NCBI GenBank assembly: GCA_015492915.1
Contig: WGED01000192.1
Span: forward strand, 1-17,743
Direction of reading: 5' to 3'
DNA: 17,743 nucleotides
Origin: Cyclobacteriaceae bacterium
GTDB lineage: Bacteria; Bacteroidota; Bacteroidia; Cytophagales; Cyclobacteriaceae
Below, in pieces: positions 5,713 through 12,977 of the stretch. The notes below the pieces were generated by a model that saw only the letters and a list, made by a program, of their open reading frames with translations, did not search any database and was not told where the DNA came from. Every line of letters begins with the position of its first letter. Positions within the stretch are counted from its first letter, which is position 1. Both the position numbers and the translations under genes were made by a program.

Positions 5713-7015
5713 AGCTCCGGATATACTCATGTATGGCCTCACGGATACCCGTAAAAGTTTCTCTCAGCACTTCTTCGTCATCTTCGAGCAGGGTGACGCG
5801 AAAACCGAGCAGATTTGAACAAAACGACGAAATAGGTACAACGCATATCCCTTTGGCTGCCAGCAGATAGTAAACGAACCGCTTGTCGGGAGGTATTCCG
5901 GGCTGATTTACCCATCCTTCAACAACTTTTTTCACGGCGGGATCATGGATTTTAAGCAATTGTTTGTCATTGAGTATACCGTCGCGAAAGACGATGGTAT
6001 TATAGAAAGCGCCGGATGTTTTATTGAAATAGATCCCTTCCGCCGATCCGAGTATTTGGGTGATGAGTCTTGAGCGGCGCCCGATTTTCTCGTTATTTTC
6101 ATGAAGATAATCCACATATCTGGAATCTCCCATAATCTTCGGGATGGCCAGTTGTGGCAGCTTGGTAGAGCTCACCTCAATCATTTTGGCATTTTCGAGG
6201 GTGGTGCACAGCTTATCAAATTCGGGGTCCCTGCCTTTGTTATAAAACTTGGCCCAGCCGCAGCGCGATCCCGGCCAGGGCACTTCTTTGGAGAGCCCTT
6301 TGAGAGCGATACCGGGCACATCTTCGATGTACTGGGGCAACGAATAGGCACGCGCTCCATTGTAAGTTACATTGATGTAAATCTCATCGCTTATGAGAAA
6401 AAGATCAAATTCGCGGGCGATTTCCACAAATCGCTTCAGAATCTCAATCGGATACACCATTCCCGTCGGGTTGTCCGGGTTGATAATGAGGATGCCGACG
6501 ATGTTCGGGTTGTATTTCACCTTCTTATACACATCATCCATATCCGGGTACCAGTTGTTTTGCGGGTCCAGTTCGTAGGTGATGGGCGGATCGTTGGCAT
6601 GGGCTGCCTCGGCCGAGGAATGCGTCGAATAAGCCGGCGATGGGCCTATGATCCTGGCAGGCGGTATGAGATATTGATAAATTTTTCCGATGGCGTCGCC
6701 GAGACCATTGAAGAACACGATGTCCTCCTCTGTGATCTGCGCACCGCCGAGTGCGTTGTTTTTAGCAGCAAGAAACTGTCGCGTTTCGGGCACACCTTTC
6801 GAATGGCAATAGCTGTAGGCGTCATCCCGGAGGGATAGCTCGCTCACGATGTTTTTGATCCAATCCGGCAGTCTGGCGCCTTTTTGGACAGGGTCGCCAA
6901 TGTTCTCCCACAGGATCTTCATCCCGAGTCGCCTGAGCTCTTCGGCTTTTTTTACAATGCCCCTGATCTCATAGCTCAATTCATCCGCGCCAGCCCGAAG
7001 TATATTTTTGCGCAT
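5711..7015 (-). CDS. Class I/II PLP-dependent aminotransferase
   Basis: A 434-residue cytoplasmic enzyme of fold-type I. Seen: NPDNPTG (179-185, with the Asn that contacts the cofactor ring), SDEIY (209-213, with Asp210 for the pyridine nitrogen and Tyr213), the Schiff-base lysine in GLSKEVPWPGSRCGW (Lys243, Arg251), and GFRVTLL (Arg406) for binding the substrate carboxylate. Family knowledge: such enzymes move an amino group between an amino acid and a 2-oxo acid. The closest textbook relatives are the alanine/aspartate group (AlaA-like, AspC subfamily I), but the substrate cannot be fixed from sequence. The protein is about 30 residues longer than the usual 400, with an insertion near 345-378 before the C-terminal block. 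It is transcribed alone, divergently from the receptor at 7283, with its own promoter and terminator. ATG at 7015 is followed by a typical N-terminal helix. Confidence 0.92.
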   Translation of the reverse strand: MRKNILRAGADELSYEIRGIVKKAEELRRLGMKILWENIGDPVQKGARLPDWIKNIVSELSLRDDAYSYCHSKGVPETRQFLAAKNNALGGAQITEEDIVFFNGLGDAIGKIYQYLIPPARIIGPSPAYSTHSSAEAAHANDPPITYELDPQNNWYPDMDDVYKKVKYNPNIVGILIINPDNPTGMVYPIEILKRFVEIAREFDLFLISDEIYINVTYNGARAYSLPQYIEDVPGIALKGLSKEVPWPGSRCGWAKFYNKGRDPEFDKLCTTLENAKMIEVSSTKLPQLAIPKIMGDSRYVDYLHENNEKIGRRSRLITQILGSAEGIYFNKTSGAFYNTIVFRDGILNDKQLLKIHDPAVKKVVEGWVNQPGIPPDKRFVYYLLAAKGICVVPISSFCSNLLGFRVTLLEDDEEVLRETFTGIREAIHEYIRS

Positions 7016-7061
7016 GTTTCCTGTAAATGCTAGTCGCTTTGATACGTTAAAATTTGCGCGG

Positions 7062-7095
7062 CAAAGTTAACCTTATTTCTAAAGTTATCCTCAAA
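7062..7095 (-). promoter_or_regulatory. Bacteroidota-type promoter for the aminotransferase gene
   Basis: On the minus strand, TTTG (complement of 7092-7095) and TAACTTTG (complement of 7062-7069) lie 22 bases apart. The second is an exact match to the Bacteroidota -7 consensus TAnnTTTG, and the first matches the -33 element. Transcription would start near 7055, giving a leader of about 40 bases before the ATG at 7015. The spacing is at the upper end of the usual range. Confidence 0.6.
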
Positions 7096-7282
7096 GGAAA
7101 TTCTTCTTTTATGTAAAATTGTATTATAAAATGGTCACAGAGCCCTGTCCCCGTCTCTCCGTTGCTTTATCAGATATAACATTTCCTTATTAAAGGATCG
7201 ATTTGGCGATTATTTTTGGGTATTATTTTTCAATGAAGCATAATTGTATTTTAATCAACACTATCAGAAATTACCCGATCTT

Positions 7283-9568
7283 ATGAAAAACAGAATCACA
7301 AACTTTTTGACTTTGCTTTTATTTGTTACTGTGCTGTCGCATCATGCCAATGCTCAGATCACCGTTACAATTAAAGATATTGAAACCAATAAGCCCCTGG
7401 CCGGAGCTAATGCGAAAAACATATCGAATGGCGCCGTATATGTGACCGATACATTGGGCCAAATTGATTTGCCTGAAACGGCTGTTGGAGAAAAATTCCG
7501 GATTTCTCATGTGGGTTATCAGACCCTTGAGTACACCCTGCTCAATGAAAATAACAATATTTTCATGCAACCGGACTACCAGATACTGAGTACTGTGACG
7601 GTGACCGGATATGAGAACAGGCGAGATCTGGCTGAGATTGCCGGCGCCTATGCCATAGACAGCCGGGAGACGATCGACCGGTTTAAGGAAGAATCACTGG
7701 TCCGGTCGATGAACACCATGCCCGGTATCAGGCTGGAGGAACGGTCGCCGGGTAGCTACAGGGTGAATATTCGCGGCAATCTGCTCAGGGCTCCCTACGG
7801 TGTCAGAAATGTAAAAGTGTACTGGAATGACATCCCATACACCGACCCCAATGGCAGCACGCCATTAAACCTCCTCGATCTCTATGGTATTGGCCGTGTG
7901 GAAACCATCAAAGGGCCGGCAGGAACCGTTTACGGTGCCGGCGTCGGCGGTGTCCTCAACATCTATGGTCGCAGAGAGCCGGCAAAACGCATTGCGGGTG
8001 GCGTCGGATTTACGGCAGGCTCTTACGGATATTTCAAAACCACCGCCTCCCTGAGTACCGGCAATGACAACCAACGGTTCGATGTACGATATGCCAAACA
8101 AAAAACCGACGGCTATCGGGATCATACAAACATGGACCGCGAGGTGATACAACTGAACGGCGCCTTCAATACTTCCGAAAAAGGTATGCTTTCGGCCAAT
8201 ATTTTATTCACGGACCTTTTTTATCAGCTCCCCGGCGGACTGACCCGGGAGCAATACGATGAAAATCCCCGACAGGCCCGACCCAGGGCTGCCGAACAAA
8301 ATTCATCGATAAATCATCAGAATCTCATGGCCGGCCTGGTGCATGAATATGAATGGAACCGGAAATTGAGAAACATTACTTCTATCTATCTGACCAGCGG
8401 CGTGAAGGAAAATCCTTTTATCACCAACTATGAACTGGAAAGATTGAATTCCTATGGCGGGCGGACGGTTTTTTATATCGATAGCCGCATCGGGAGCCTT
8501 CCTGCTACCTTTACTACCGGGGCGGAGATAAATTATGGCAATTATCATGCAAACAATCATGGCAATGTCAACGGCTATGCCGACACTTTGCGCTACGAAG
8601 ATCGCATAAAAACCATGCAGGGATTTCTCTTTTTTCAGGGCGATCTCAGTCTTTCACAAAAGTGGCTACTGACAGCCGGCGCCAGCCTCAATTACCTCAA
8701 CTACGACATCCACCGGTTGAAAGATGTGGCGCTCGATACCTCTTATCGCTTTGATCGCACTTTCAGGCCTGAATTCATGCCACGGATTGGAATTGTCGGG
8801 AAGCTTGCTTCGGGAATTTCCCTGCACGGTTCGGTCAGCACTGGATTCTCTCCCCCCACTTCGGAAGAGATCAGAACAAGCGACGGTGGCATCAATCGTG
8901 ACCTGGAGGCTGAAAAAGCGATGAATTTTGAAATCGGAATGAGGGGAAATGCTTTGCGGGACAAATTGTACTATGATGTCACGGCATTCTGGATGCGACA
9001 AAAGGAAACCATCGTAAGCCGGACAACAGAAGGCGGCACAGTTGTTTTTGACAATGCTGGCACTACCAATCAGGGTGGGCTTGAAATATTGGTCGGATAT
9101 AATTTTATTAAAGATCCGCAAAAAGTGATCACCCTGGTGCGCCTGCAAACAGCCTACACCTACCACAATTTCAAATTTGCCGATTACACAAAGCGCAAGG
9201 GCGGTGAAAATGTGGATTACTCCGGCAACGCACTCACAGGCACGGCTCCCAACATCTTCGTAACCACCTTTGATTTTGCCTCGCACCGCGGCTTGTCATT
9301 CCATTTCACTCACAATTTTACAGATAAAATCCCGCTCAATGATGCCAACACGGTTTATGGCGATGCTTATCATCTTATTGACCTGAAAGTAGCCTGCACC
9401 AAATCATTGTTTAAAAAGCACACCATCGTCATGTTCGTCGGCATTGACAACCTGCTTAACCAAAAATACAGCTTGGGCAATGACCTCAATGCCTACGGAA
9501 GCCGTTATTTCAACCCATCGCCGGAGCGAAACTATTATGGTGGAATAAGAATAAATTTCAATCAATAG
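7283..9568 (+). CDS. TonB-dependent receptor with carboxypeptidase-like N-terminal domain
   Basis: A complete receptor of 761 residues from the ATG at 7283; an in-frame TTG at 7244 would add 13 residues before the signal peptide and is not preferred. In order: signal peptide (1-24, ending ANA), a carboxypeptidase-regulatory-like beta-sandwich (about 25-97, with the FRISHVGYQ motif), a plug (about 105-230, with VNIRGN, APYGVRNVKVYWNDIPYTDP and ETIKGPAGTVYGAGVGG), then a 22-strand barrel ending in YYGGIRINFNQ. The plug resembles FecA-type receptors for ferric chelates, so iron-siderophore uptake is the likeliest role, but the ligand is not shown. The protein lacks the long N-terminal signalling domain that couples such receptors to an anti-sigma factor. 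It ends in Gln rather than the usual terminal aromatic residue. Downstream is a repeat-flanked ORF that is probably unrelated. Confidence 0.94.
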   Translation: MKNRITNFLTLLLFVTVLSHHANAQITVTIKDIETNKPLAGANAKNISNGAVYVTDTLGQIDLPETAVGEKFRISHVGYQTLEYTLLNENNNIFMQPDYQILSTVTVTGYENRRDLAEIAGAYAIDSRETIDRFKEESLVRSMNTMPGIRLEERSPGSYRVNIRGNLLRAPYGVRNVKVYWNDIPYTDPNGSTPLNLLDLYGIGRVETIKGPAGTVYGAGVGGVLNIYGRREPAKRIAGGVGFTAGSYGYFKTTASLSTGNDNQRFDVRYAKQKTDGYRDHTNMDREVIQLNGAFNTSEKGMLSANILFTDLFYQLPGGLTREQYDENPRQARPRAAEQNSSINHQNLMAGLVHEYEWNRKLRNITSIYLTSGVKENPFITNYELERLNSYGGRTVFYIDSRIGSLPATFTTGAEINYGNYHANNHGNVNGYADTLRYEDRIKTMQGFLFFQGDLSLSQKWLLTAGASLNYLNYDIHRLKDVALDTSYRFDRTFRPEFMPRIGIVGKLASGISLHGSVSTGFSPPTSEEIRTSDGGINRDLEAEKAMNFEIGMRGNALRDKLYYDVTAFWMRQKETIVSRTTEGGTVVFDNAGTTNQGGLEILVGYNFIKDPQKVITLVRLQTAYTYHNFKFADYTKRKGGENVDYSGNALTGTAPNIFVTTFDFASHRGLSFHFTHNFTDKIPLNDANTVYGDAYHLIDLKVACTKSLFKKHTIVMFVGIDNLLNQKYSLGNDLNAYGSRYFNPSPERNYYGGIRINFNQ

Positions 9569-9595
9569 TCCGGAGCAGGATTAATAAGATTTTAA

Positions 9596-9662
9596 GATGC
9601 ACAGGATGATAAAGGAACCACATCCTGCTAATCCCCCCATCCTGAAAATCCCGGTCCGGACA
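9596..9662 (+). repeat. 67-base direct repeat, left copy
   Basis: This copy matches 10111-10177 without gaps; by my count 58 of 67 positions are identical. The core is a perfect stem, CAGGATG (9602-9608) with CATCCTG (9621-9627). An outer stem forms between GATTTTAAGATG (9588-9599) and CATCCTGAAAATC (9638-9650). It consists largely of alternating CAGGAT and ATCCTG words, a pattern I associate with intergenic repeats next to GxxExxY genes in several phyla. It may also act as terminator for the receptor gene. Confidence 0.75.
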
Positions 9663-9712
9663 AAAAAAGGAACAAGCAACAAAAAATTACCAGCCATGAA
9701 TTATATTGAATT

Positions 9713-10096
9713 ATGGATCTGGATGAAATAACCTATAAAATAAACGGTTGCGCTATGAAGGTGCACAATACCCTCGGCAATGGCTTTCAGGAGGTTATTT
9801 ACCAACGGTGCCTTGCGATAGAACTGGAGAGGGCAGGCCTGGGCTTTGCGAGGGAATTGGAACATACCATTTATTATGATGGCATTGATGTAGGCACGAG
9901 AAGAGCAGATTTCGTAGTTGAAAATAAAGTTATTGTCGAATTAAAGGCAGTTAAAAATCTCGAAGACGTACACCTGGCCCAGGCTAAAAACTATGTGATT
10001 GCTTATGATAAACCCATTGGCCTATTGATTAACTTCGGAAGCTGTAGTCTTCAATTCAAAAAAATCTACAATCCAAAGTACAACCCCCCATCCTAA
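9713..10096 (+). CDS. GxxExxY family protein (PD-(D/E)XK nuclease-like)
   Basis: A 127-residue protein carrying the family's name-giving motif, GFQEVIY (24-30), and further on the layout of a PD-(D/E)XK nuclease core: Asp66 in RRADFVV, Glu76 and Lys78 in VIVELKAV, and a helix with HLAQAKNY (Gln90). GxxExxY proteins are widespread in environmental genomes, frequently in several copies, and no function is established to my knowledge. The nuclease-like core suggests action on DNA or RNA, which remains inference. The ATG at 9713 has no clear Shine-Dalgarno sequence; an ATG at 9696 is in another frame and gives only 11 codons. It lies between two hairpin repeats and is convergent with the Hsp20 gene. 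Its last codons (NPPS and stop) are themselves encoded in repeat-like sequence, as if the gene and its repeats had evolved together. Confidence 0.88.
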   Translation: MDLDEITYKINGCAMKVHNTLGNGFQEVIYQRCLAIELERAGLGFARELEHTIYYDGIDVGTRRADFVVENKVIVELKAVKNLEDVHLAQAKNYVIAYDKPIGLLINFGSCSLQFKKIYNPKYNPPS

Positions 10097-10110
10097 TCTC
10101 TTGGAATCAG

Positions 10111-10177
10111 GATACACAGGATGATAAAGGAATCACATCCTGCTAATCCTCTCATCATGCTAATCCTGATCCGGACA
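10111..10177 (+). repeat. 67-base direct repeat, right copy
   Basis: This is the second copy of the repeat at 9596-9662, starting 14 bases after the GxxExxY stop codon. The CAGGATG/CATCCTG stem is intact (10117-10123 and 10136-10142). The outer stem is weaker than in the left copy. It sits between two convergent genes, so it could help terminate both. It ends in TCCGGACA like the left copy. Confidence 0.75.
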
Positions 10178-10185
10178 ATGGATGG

Positions 10186-10590
10186 TCACACATCAAGATT
10201 TTTAATATTGATCCTGAACGGTTGATTAGGCAGGTTTTTATTATAAGGCAATAATATTTTAAATACGCCGTCTTCGAAACTTGCTTCGATTTTATTGATA
10301 TCGACGAAATACGGTATCTTGACAATTTTGAAAAATAAAGGATATGTTTTCAATACATTACCTTCCTTATCTTTCTCCAGATGCATCACATTGATGATGA
10401 GCTGATCGGCATTGATAGTGAAAGTGAATGCATCAGGCGAAACGGATGCATTAGCGACCTCCACCAGAATGTCATTGCCGACATAACTGATATTGAATGC
10501 TGTCTGGGCAATGCCTCCATTCACCGTATTCATCACCTCGACCTGGCTTACAAATTCGTCCAATGCTTTTTTATTCTTCAGAAAATCCAT
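10186..10590 (-). CDS. Small heat-shock protein, Hsp20/alpha-crystallin family
   Basis: A 134-residue protein, the usual size for bacterial Hsp20. The alpha-crystallin domain covers about residues 30-118. Its last part is diagnostic: IPYFVDINKIEASFEDGVFK (92-111) followed by ILLP, matching the family's A-x-x-x-D/N-G-V-L-x-I-x-L-P ending. A C-terminal I-x-I motif (INI, 127-129) is the element that docks on neighbouring subunits in oligomers. Family knowledge: Hsp20 proteins are ATP-independent holdases that bind unfolding proteins. The first half is more divergent, and the middle shows the usual connection between strands. The gene is downstream of the di-heme protein gene by 117 bases and has its own strong ribosome binding site, so separate expression is likely. 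ATG at 10590. Confidence 0.85.
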   Translation of the reverse strand: MDFLKNKKALDEFVSQVEVMNTVNGGIAQTAFNISYVGNDILVEVANASVSPDAFTFTINADQLIINVMHLEKDKEGNVLKTYPLFFKIVKIPYFVDINKIEASFEDGVFKILLPYNKNLPNQPFRINIKNLDV

Positions 10591-10596
10591 TTTCGT

Positions 10597-10604
10597 CCTC
10601 CTTT
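10597..10604 (-). promoter_or_regulatory. Strong Shine-Dalgarno sequence for the Hsp20 gene
   Basis: AAAGGAGG lies six bases before the ATG at 10590 and fixes the start codon. This stands out because most genes in this window, as in Bacteroidota generally, have only poor Shine-Dalgarno sequences. It suggests high translation or an origin outside the phylum. Confidence 0.75.
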
Positions 10605-10684
10605 CTGAAGAGTGGTGATCAAATCCTGTACCACCCTGTTTTTATATACGAATGGCACATGTTTTTGGACAAAATGTCAATGCC

Positions 10685-10703
10685 GTGGCCCTATAAGAGC
10701 CAC
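10685..10703 (-). terminator. Weak hairpin between the di-heme and Hsp20 genes
   Basis: GTGGC (10685-10689) and GCCAC (10699-10703) form a five-pair stem five bases after the stop codon of the di-heme protein gene. No U-run follows on the minus strand. It may be a Rho-dependent or partial terminator, or an mRNA-end stabiliser. Confidence 0.3.
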
Positions 10704-10707
10704 TATG

Positions 10708-11943
10708 TCAGTAATTTACCTGGCCGCTCCATTCTTTCAGTTCAGGAGGGCAGCTATAGGCAGGATCGTTAATAAGCTCGTAGTCCGTGAGTGTGAAAAG
10801 AAATGATTTCAGCGCCATTTTATCCTCATCGCTGAGCTGCACGCCTTTTTGTCGCACATTCTTCATAAGGGGATGAACATAATCAGAATAGACAAGCCCC
10901 CCGGAGTAAAAATCTATGACCTCATCCAGGTTTTTGAATCTCCCGTCGTGCATGTACGGAGCAGTGAGTTCGATATTAAGCAATGAGGGAGCTCTGTATG
11001 CGCCGATGTCCATCGGATCACCGGTAACCCAATGGCGATCATGCTCATCAGGATCGAAAACGGAATCCTTGGCATTGTTGAAAAATTCATTGGTAGTCAT
11101 GAGCACTGAGCCGCCATGGCAATGGAAGCAATCAGCATCTTCTGAAAAAAACAGGTCGTAGCCACGTTGCTCCTGTTCCGTAAGTTGCGCTTCGTGCCTG
11201 AGGTATTTGTGAAATTTGGAATTGTACGAAATGATTGAACGCACAAACTGGGCAATGGCCTTGCTTATACGTTCGAATGTAACCTCTTCCGTGCCGAAAG
11301 CTGCTTTGAACTTTTCTCTGTACATTGGCACAGCGGCTATGGCTGCCACTGCCCGGTCAACAGTGCTGTTCATCTCGTGAGGCGCAGTGATCGCCATCCA
11401 TACCAGAGATTCGATATTTTTATAATTGTACGGCTCCCTGGCGGGTACGCCATAATGCGGATTGCCAAGTGCGTCATTTGATTCATTCACAAAACCATTC
11501 CACAGATATCCGTTGTGGTTATAAACAGTATTGACAAGAGGCATCATAAAATTCGGTGTCGGCTTACCCTCAGGATATTCAGGAGTAGGAAGCCCGAATG
11601 TCTTGCCGCCTTTGAACTTTGGATGATTTATGCCTACTTCGAAACCATGAGCCTGGATATGGCAGGTGGAGCAACTCATGAGCATATCTTTATCGGTGTT
11701 TCCCGATATCCGCCCGTCATAAAAAAGATATCTGCCCAATTCGACGCCTTCAACCGTCATCGGATTATCATCAGGGATATTAAAATTTTTGGGGAAATAC
11801 GGAATATCCGGAAATTCATACGGCGTTGGTGAAAACGGTTCCGGTTCAGGGTTTTCTTCATTGACAGATTGGGGGTTGCACGAGGCAAGGACCAACAGTC
11901 CGGCAAGCGGGAAGATTTTCAGAATGAAGATAATTCGCTCCAT
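10708..11943 (-). CDS. Di-heme c-type cytochrome, MbnH/MauG/cytochrome c peroxidase family lipoprotein
   Basis: A 411-residue protein with a lipoprotein signal peptide (LVLASC, lipidated Cys22), so it is membrane-anchored outside the cytoplasm. Two CxxCH haem sites are seen: CSTCH (91-95) in an N-terminal domain and CFHCH (272-276) in the C-terminal domain, followed by RAPSLLNIELTAPYMHDGRF (317-336), the characteristic block around the distal ligand of the second haem. That is the di-haem peroxidase family, which includes CcpA, MauG and MbnH. The upstream neighbour, 47 bases away, is an MbnP-like protein; MbnH is the di-haem enzyme that modifies MbnP by oxidising a tryptophan to kynurenine, so this gene is best read as the MbnH partner. 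A plain cytochrome c peroxidase that detoxifies H2O2 cannot be excluded from sequence alone. ATG at 11943. Confidence 0.88.
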   Translation of the reverse strand: MERIIFILKIFPLAGLLVLASCNPQSVNEENPEPEPFSPTPYEFPDIPYFPKNFNIPDDNPMTVEGVELGRYLFYDGRISGNTDKDMLMSCSTCHIQAHGFEVGINHPKFKGGKTFGLPTPEYPEGKPTPNFMMPLVNTVYNHNGYLWNGFVNESNDALGNPHYGVPAREPYNYKNIESLVWMAITAPHEMNSTVDRAVAAIAAVPMYREKFKAAFGTEEVTFERISKAIAQFVRSIISYNSKFHKYLRHEAQLTEQEQRGYDLFFSEDADCFHCHGGSVLMTTNEFFNNAKDSVFDPDEHDRHWVTGDPMDIGAYRAPSLLNIELTAPYMHDGRFKNLDEVIDFYSGGLVYSDYVHPLMKNVRQKGVQLSDEDKMALKSFLFTLTDYELINDPAYSCPPELKEWSGQVNY

Positions 11944-11990
11944 GAAAAATTTATTATTTTATAAATAATCACTCAGTACTCACAAATATA

Positions 11991-12812
11991 CTATGGTACA
12001 GGTTTGGTTGTGATACTGCCGATGCTAAAAACATTTCTGCCGTTTTCACAACCCATGCGCATCGCTTCCTGATTTTGCATGACTTTACTGCCATGGATAT
12101 TGTGATCATAAGTATTCGGATCTTTCCACCAGTTTTCTACATCCATTCTGATCGTGATGACCTTGGTCTCACTATCGGAAAGTGTGAAGGCCGATGACGG
12201 TAGTTCCGATTCAAACCAGTTTTGTATAAATCCGATGATATTACCTTCACCGTCCCTTTCCTGTCCTACACCGAGATGAAAATTAAAAGGTTGCCGCTCA
12301 TTGTTTGTATTGACCCAGAATCCATTGAGCTTCATGTAATGATAACCACCTTCATCTCCGCCAAGCGGATAGGGCCACAGCATATCGCTCTCGGGCGGAT
12401 CAGTAAACATATATGGCTTGTTCTTCTCTCCTTTTATCCCAAATGTCATTGATATCGACTGATACTCCGTTGCCGGTATATCGTCCTGTATCTCCCATAC
12501 CCAGGTGTCCGGCAGGTTGGTATCGACATAATGAGCAAAGTCATCCTTATCGAGGAGCAAGGTATCGCCATCCTTGTTTTTCAGTACGATATCCGAAATA
12601 AACCATTGTATTTCTGTCACTTCATAATGATTTCCGGCTTCATTCACATACATCATAGAGTCGTATACCAGCGGTGCGCCATCGGCATAATGCTCAAATT
12701 GTATGATTACTTTTCCGGATGTTGACTCCTCCCCCTTTTCATTGTTCTTATCGCAAGAACCAAAAAATACCATAAGCCCGGCAATCATCCCGATAAATGA
12801 CAACTTTTTCAT
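11991..12812 (-). CDS. MbnP-like lipoprotein (copper-binding family)
   Basis: A 273-residue lipoprotein from the ATG at 12812 (FFGSC, Cys20); an in-frame TTG at 12821 would add three residues and is not preferred. The body is the MbnP-like beta-sandwich: VIIQFEHYADGAPL near the start (35-48), ITEIQWF-type strand at 65-72, MLWPYPLGGDEGGYHYMKL (144-162), FNFHLGVG (176-183), MDVENWW (223-229) and a C-terminal HGSKVMQNQEAM block (240-251). MbnP was first described with methanobactin genes of methanotrophs. There it carries a kynurenine made by MbnH and binds copper. Bacteroidota homologues often sit beside a di-haem protein gene, as here. There are at least eight tryptophans, and which one would be modified cannot be told. 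Metal specificity in this organism is inference. It is probably the first gene of the MbnP-MbnH unit. Confidence 0.87.
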   Translation of the reverse strand: MKKLSFIGMIAGLMVFFGSCDKNNEKGEESTSGKVIIQFEHYADGAPLVYDSMMYVNEAGNHYEVTEIQWFISDIVLKNKDGDTLLLDKDDFAHYVDTNLPDTWVWEIQDDIPATEYQSISMTFGIKGEKNKPYMFTDPPESDMLWPYPLGGDEGGYHYMKLNGFWVNTNNERQPFNFHLGVGQERDGEGNIIGFIQNWFESELPSSAFTLSDSETKVITIRMDVENWWKDPNTYDHNIHGSKVMQNQEAMRMGCENGRNVFSIGSITTKPVP

Positions 12813-12935
12813 GTGTTTCAATTTAACAATACTTTAAAAAATAAAATAATCATGGGATCGGTATGTTCTTTAGAAAATAACGGCAACATTAAAACATTTA
12901 TTGAGCCGAATAAAGTTCATTATAAATTAAATAAT

Positions 12936-12960
12936 TTTGTCGCCCCTGCCTCCCGACAAA
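12936..12960 (-). terminator. Candidate terminator of the epimerase-NlpC/P60 unit
   Basis: TTTGTCG (12936-12942) and CGACAAA (12954-12960) form a perfect seven-pair stem with an 11-base loop, 18 bases after the NlpC/P60 stop codon. On the minus strand it is followed by an A/T-rich tract (ATTATTTAATTT) rather than a clean U-run, so termination is plausible but not certain. It separates this unit from the MbnP gene. Confidence 0.45.
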
Positions 12961-12977
12961 CCGCTCACCAGTTTGAA

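Larger units (their letters stand above)
9569..10177 (+). mobile_element. Candidate repeat-bracketed GxxExxY unit
   Basis: The GxxExxY ORF lies between two 67-base direct repeats exactly 515 bases apart. The left copy is extended by GTCCGGAGCAGGATTAA (from 9568), which is the near inverse of the right edge of that same copy (AATCCCGGTCCGGAC, 9648-9662), so the left repeat is one long imperfect hairpin. The 3' end of the ORF also runs into repeat-like sequence: CCCCCCATCCT occurs at 9633-9643 and again at 10084-10094, where it supplies the last codons and the first base of the stop. No transposase is present. A gene plus its flanking repeats moving or spreading as a unit is inference. Confidence 0.45.

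Noticed and set aside
6101..6838. 245-codon plus-strand frame opposite the aminotransferase
   Set aside because: It is antisense to an enzyme with all catalytic residues in place and shows no recognisable domain or signal.
7244..7282. Upstream TTG start for the complete TonB-dependent receptor
   Set aside because: It would put 13 polar residues before a normal signal peptide; the ATG at 7283 starts that signal peptide directly.
8666..9286. 206-codon minus-strand frame inside the TonB-dependent receptor gene
   Set aside because: It is contained entirely within the receptor reading frame on the other strand, with no promoter or protein-like features.
10679..10684. TTGACA-like -35 element upstream of the Hsp20 gene on the minus strand
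   Set aside because: The nearest TATATA-like box is about 26 bases away, too far for a sigma-70 promoter, and Bacteroidota do not use this consensus.
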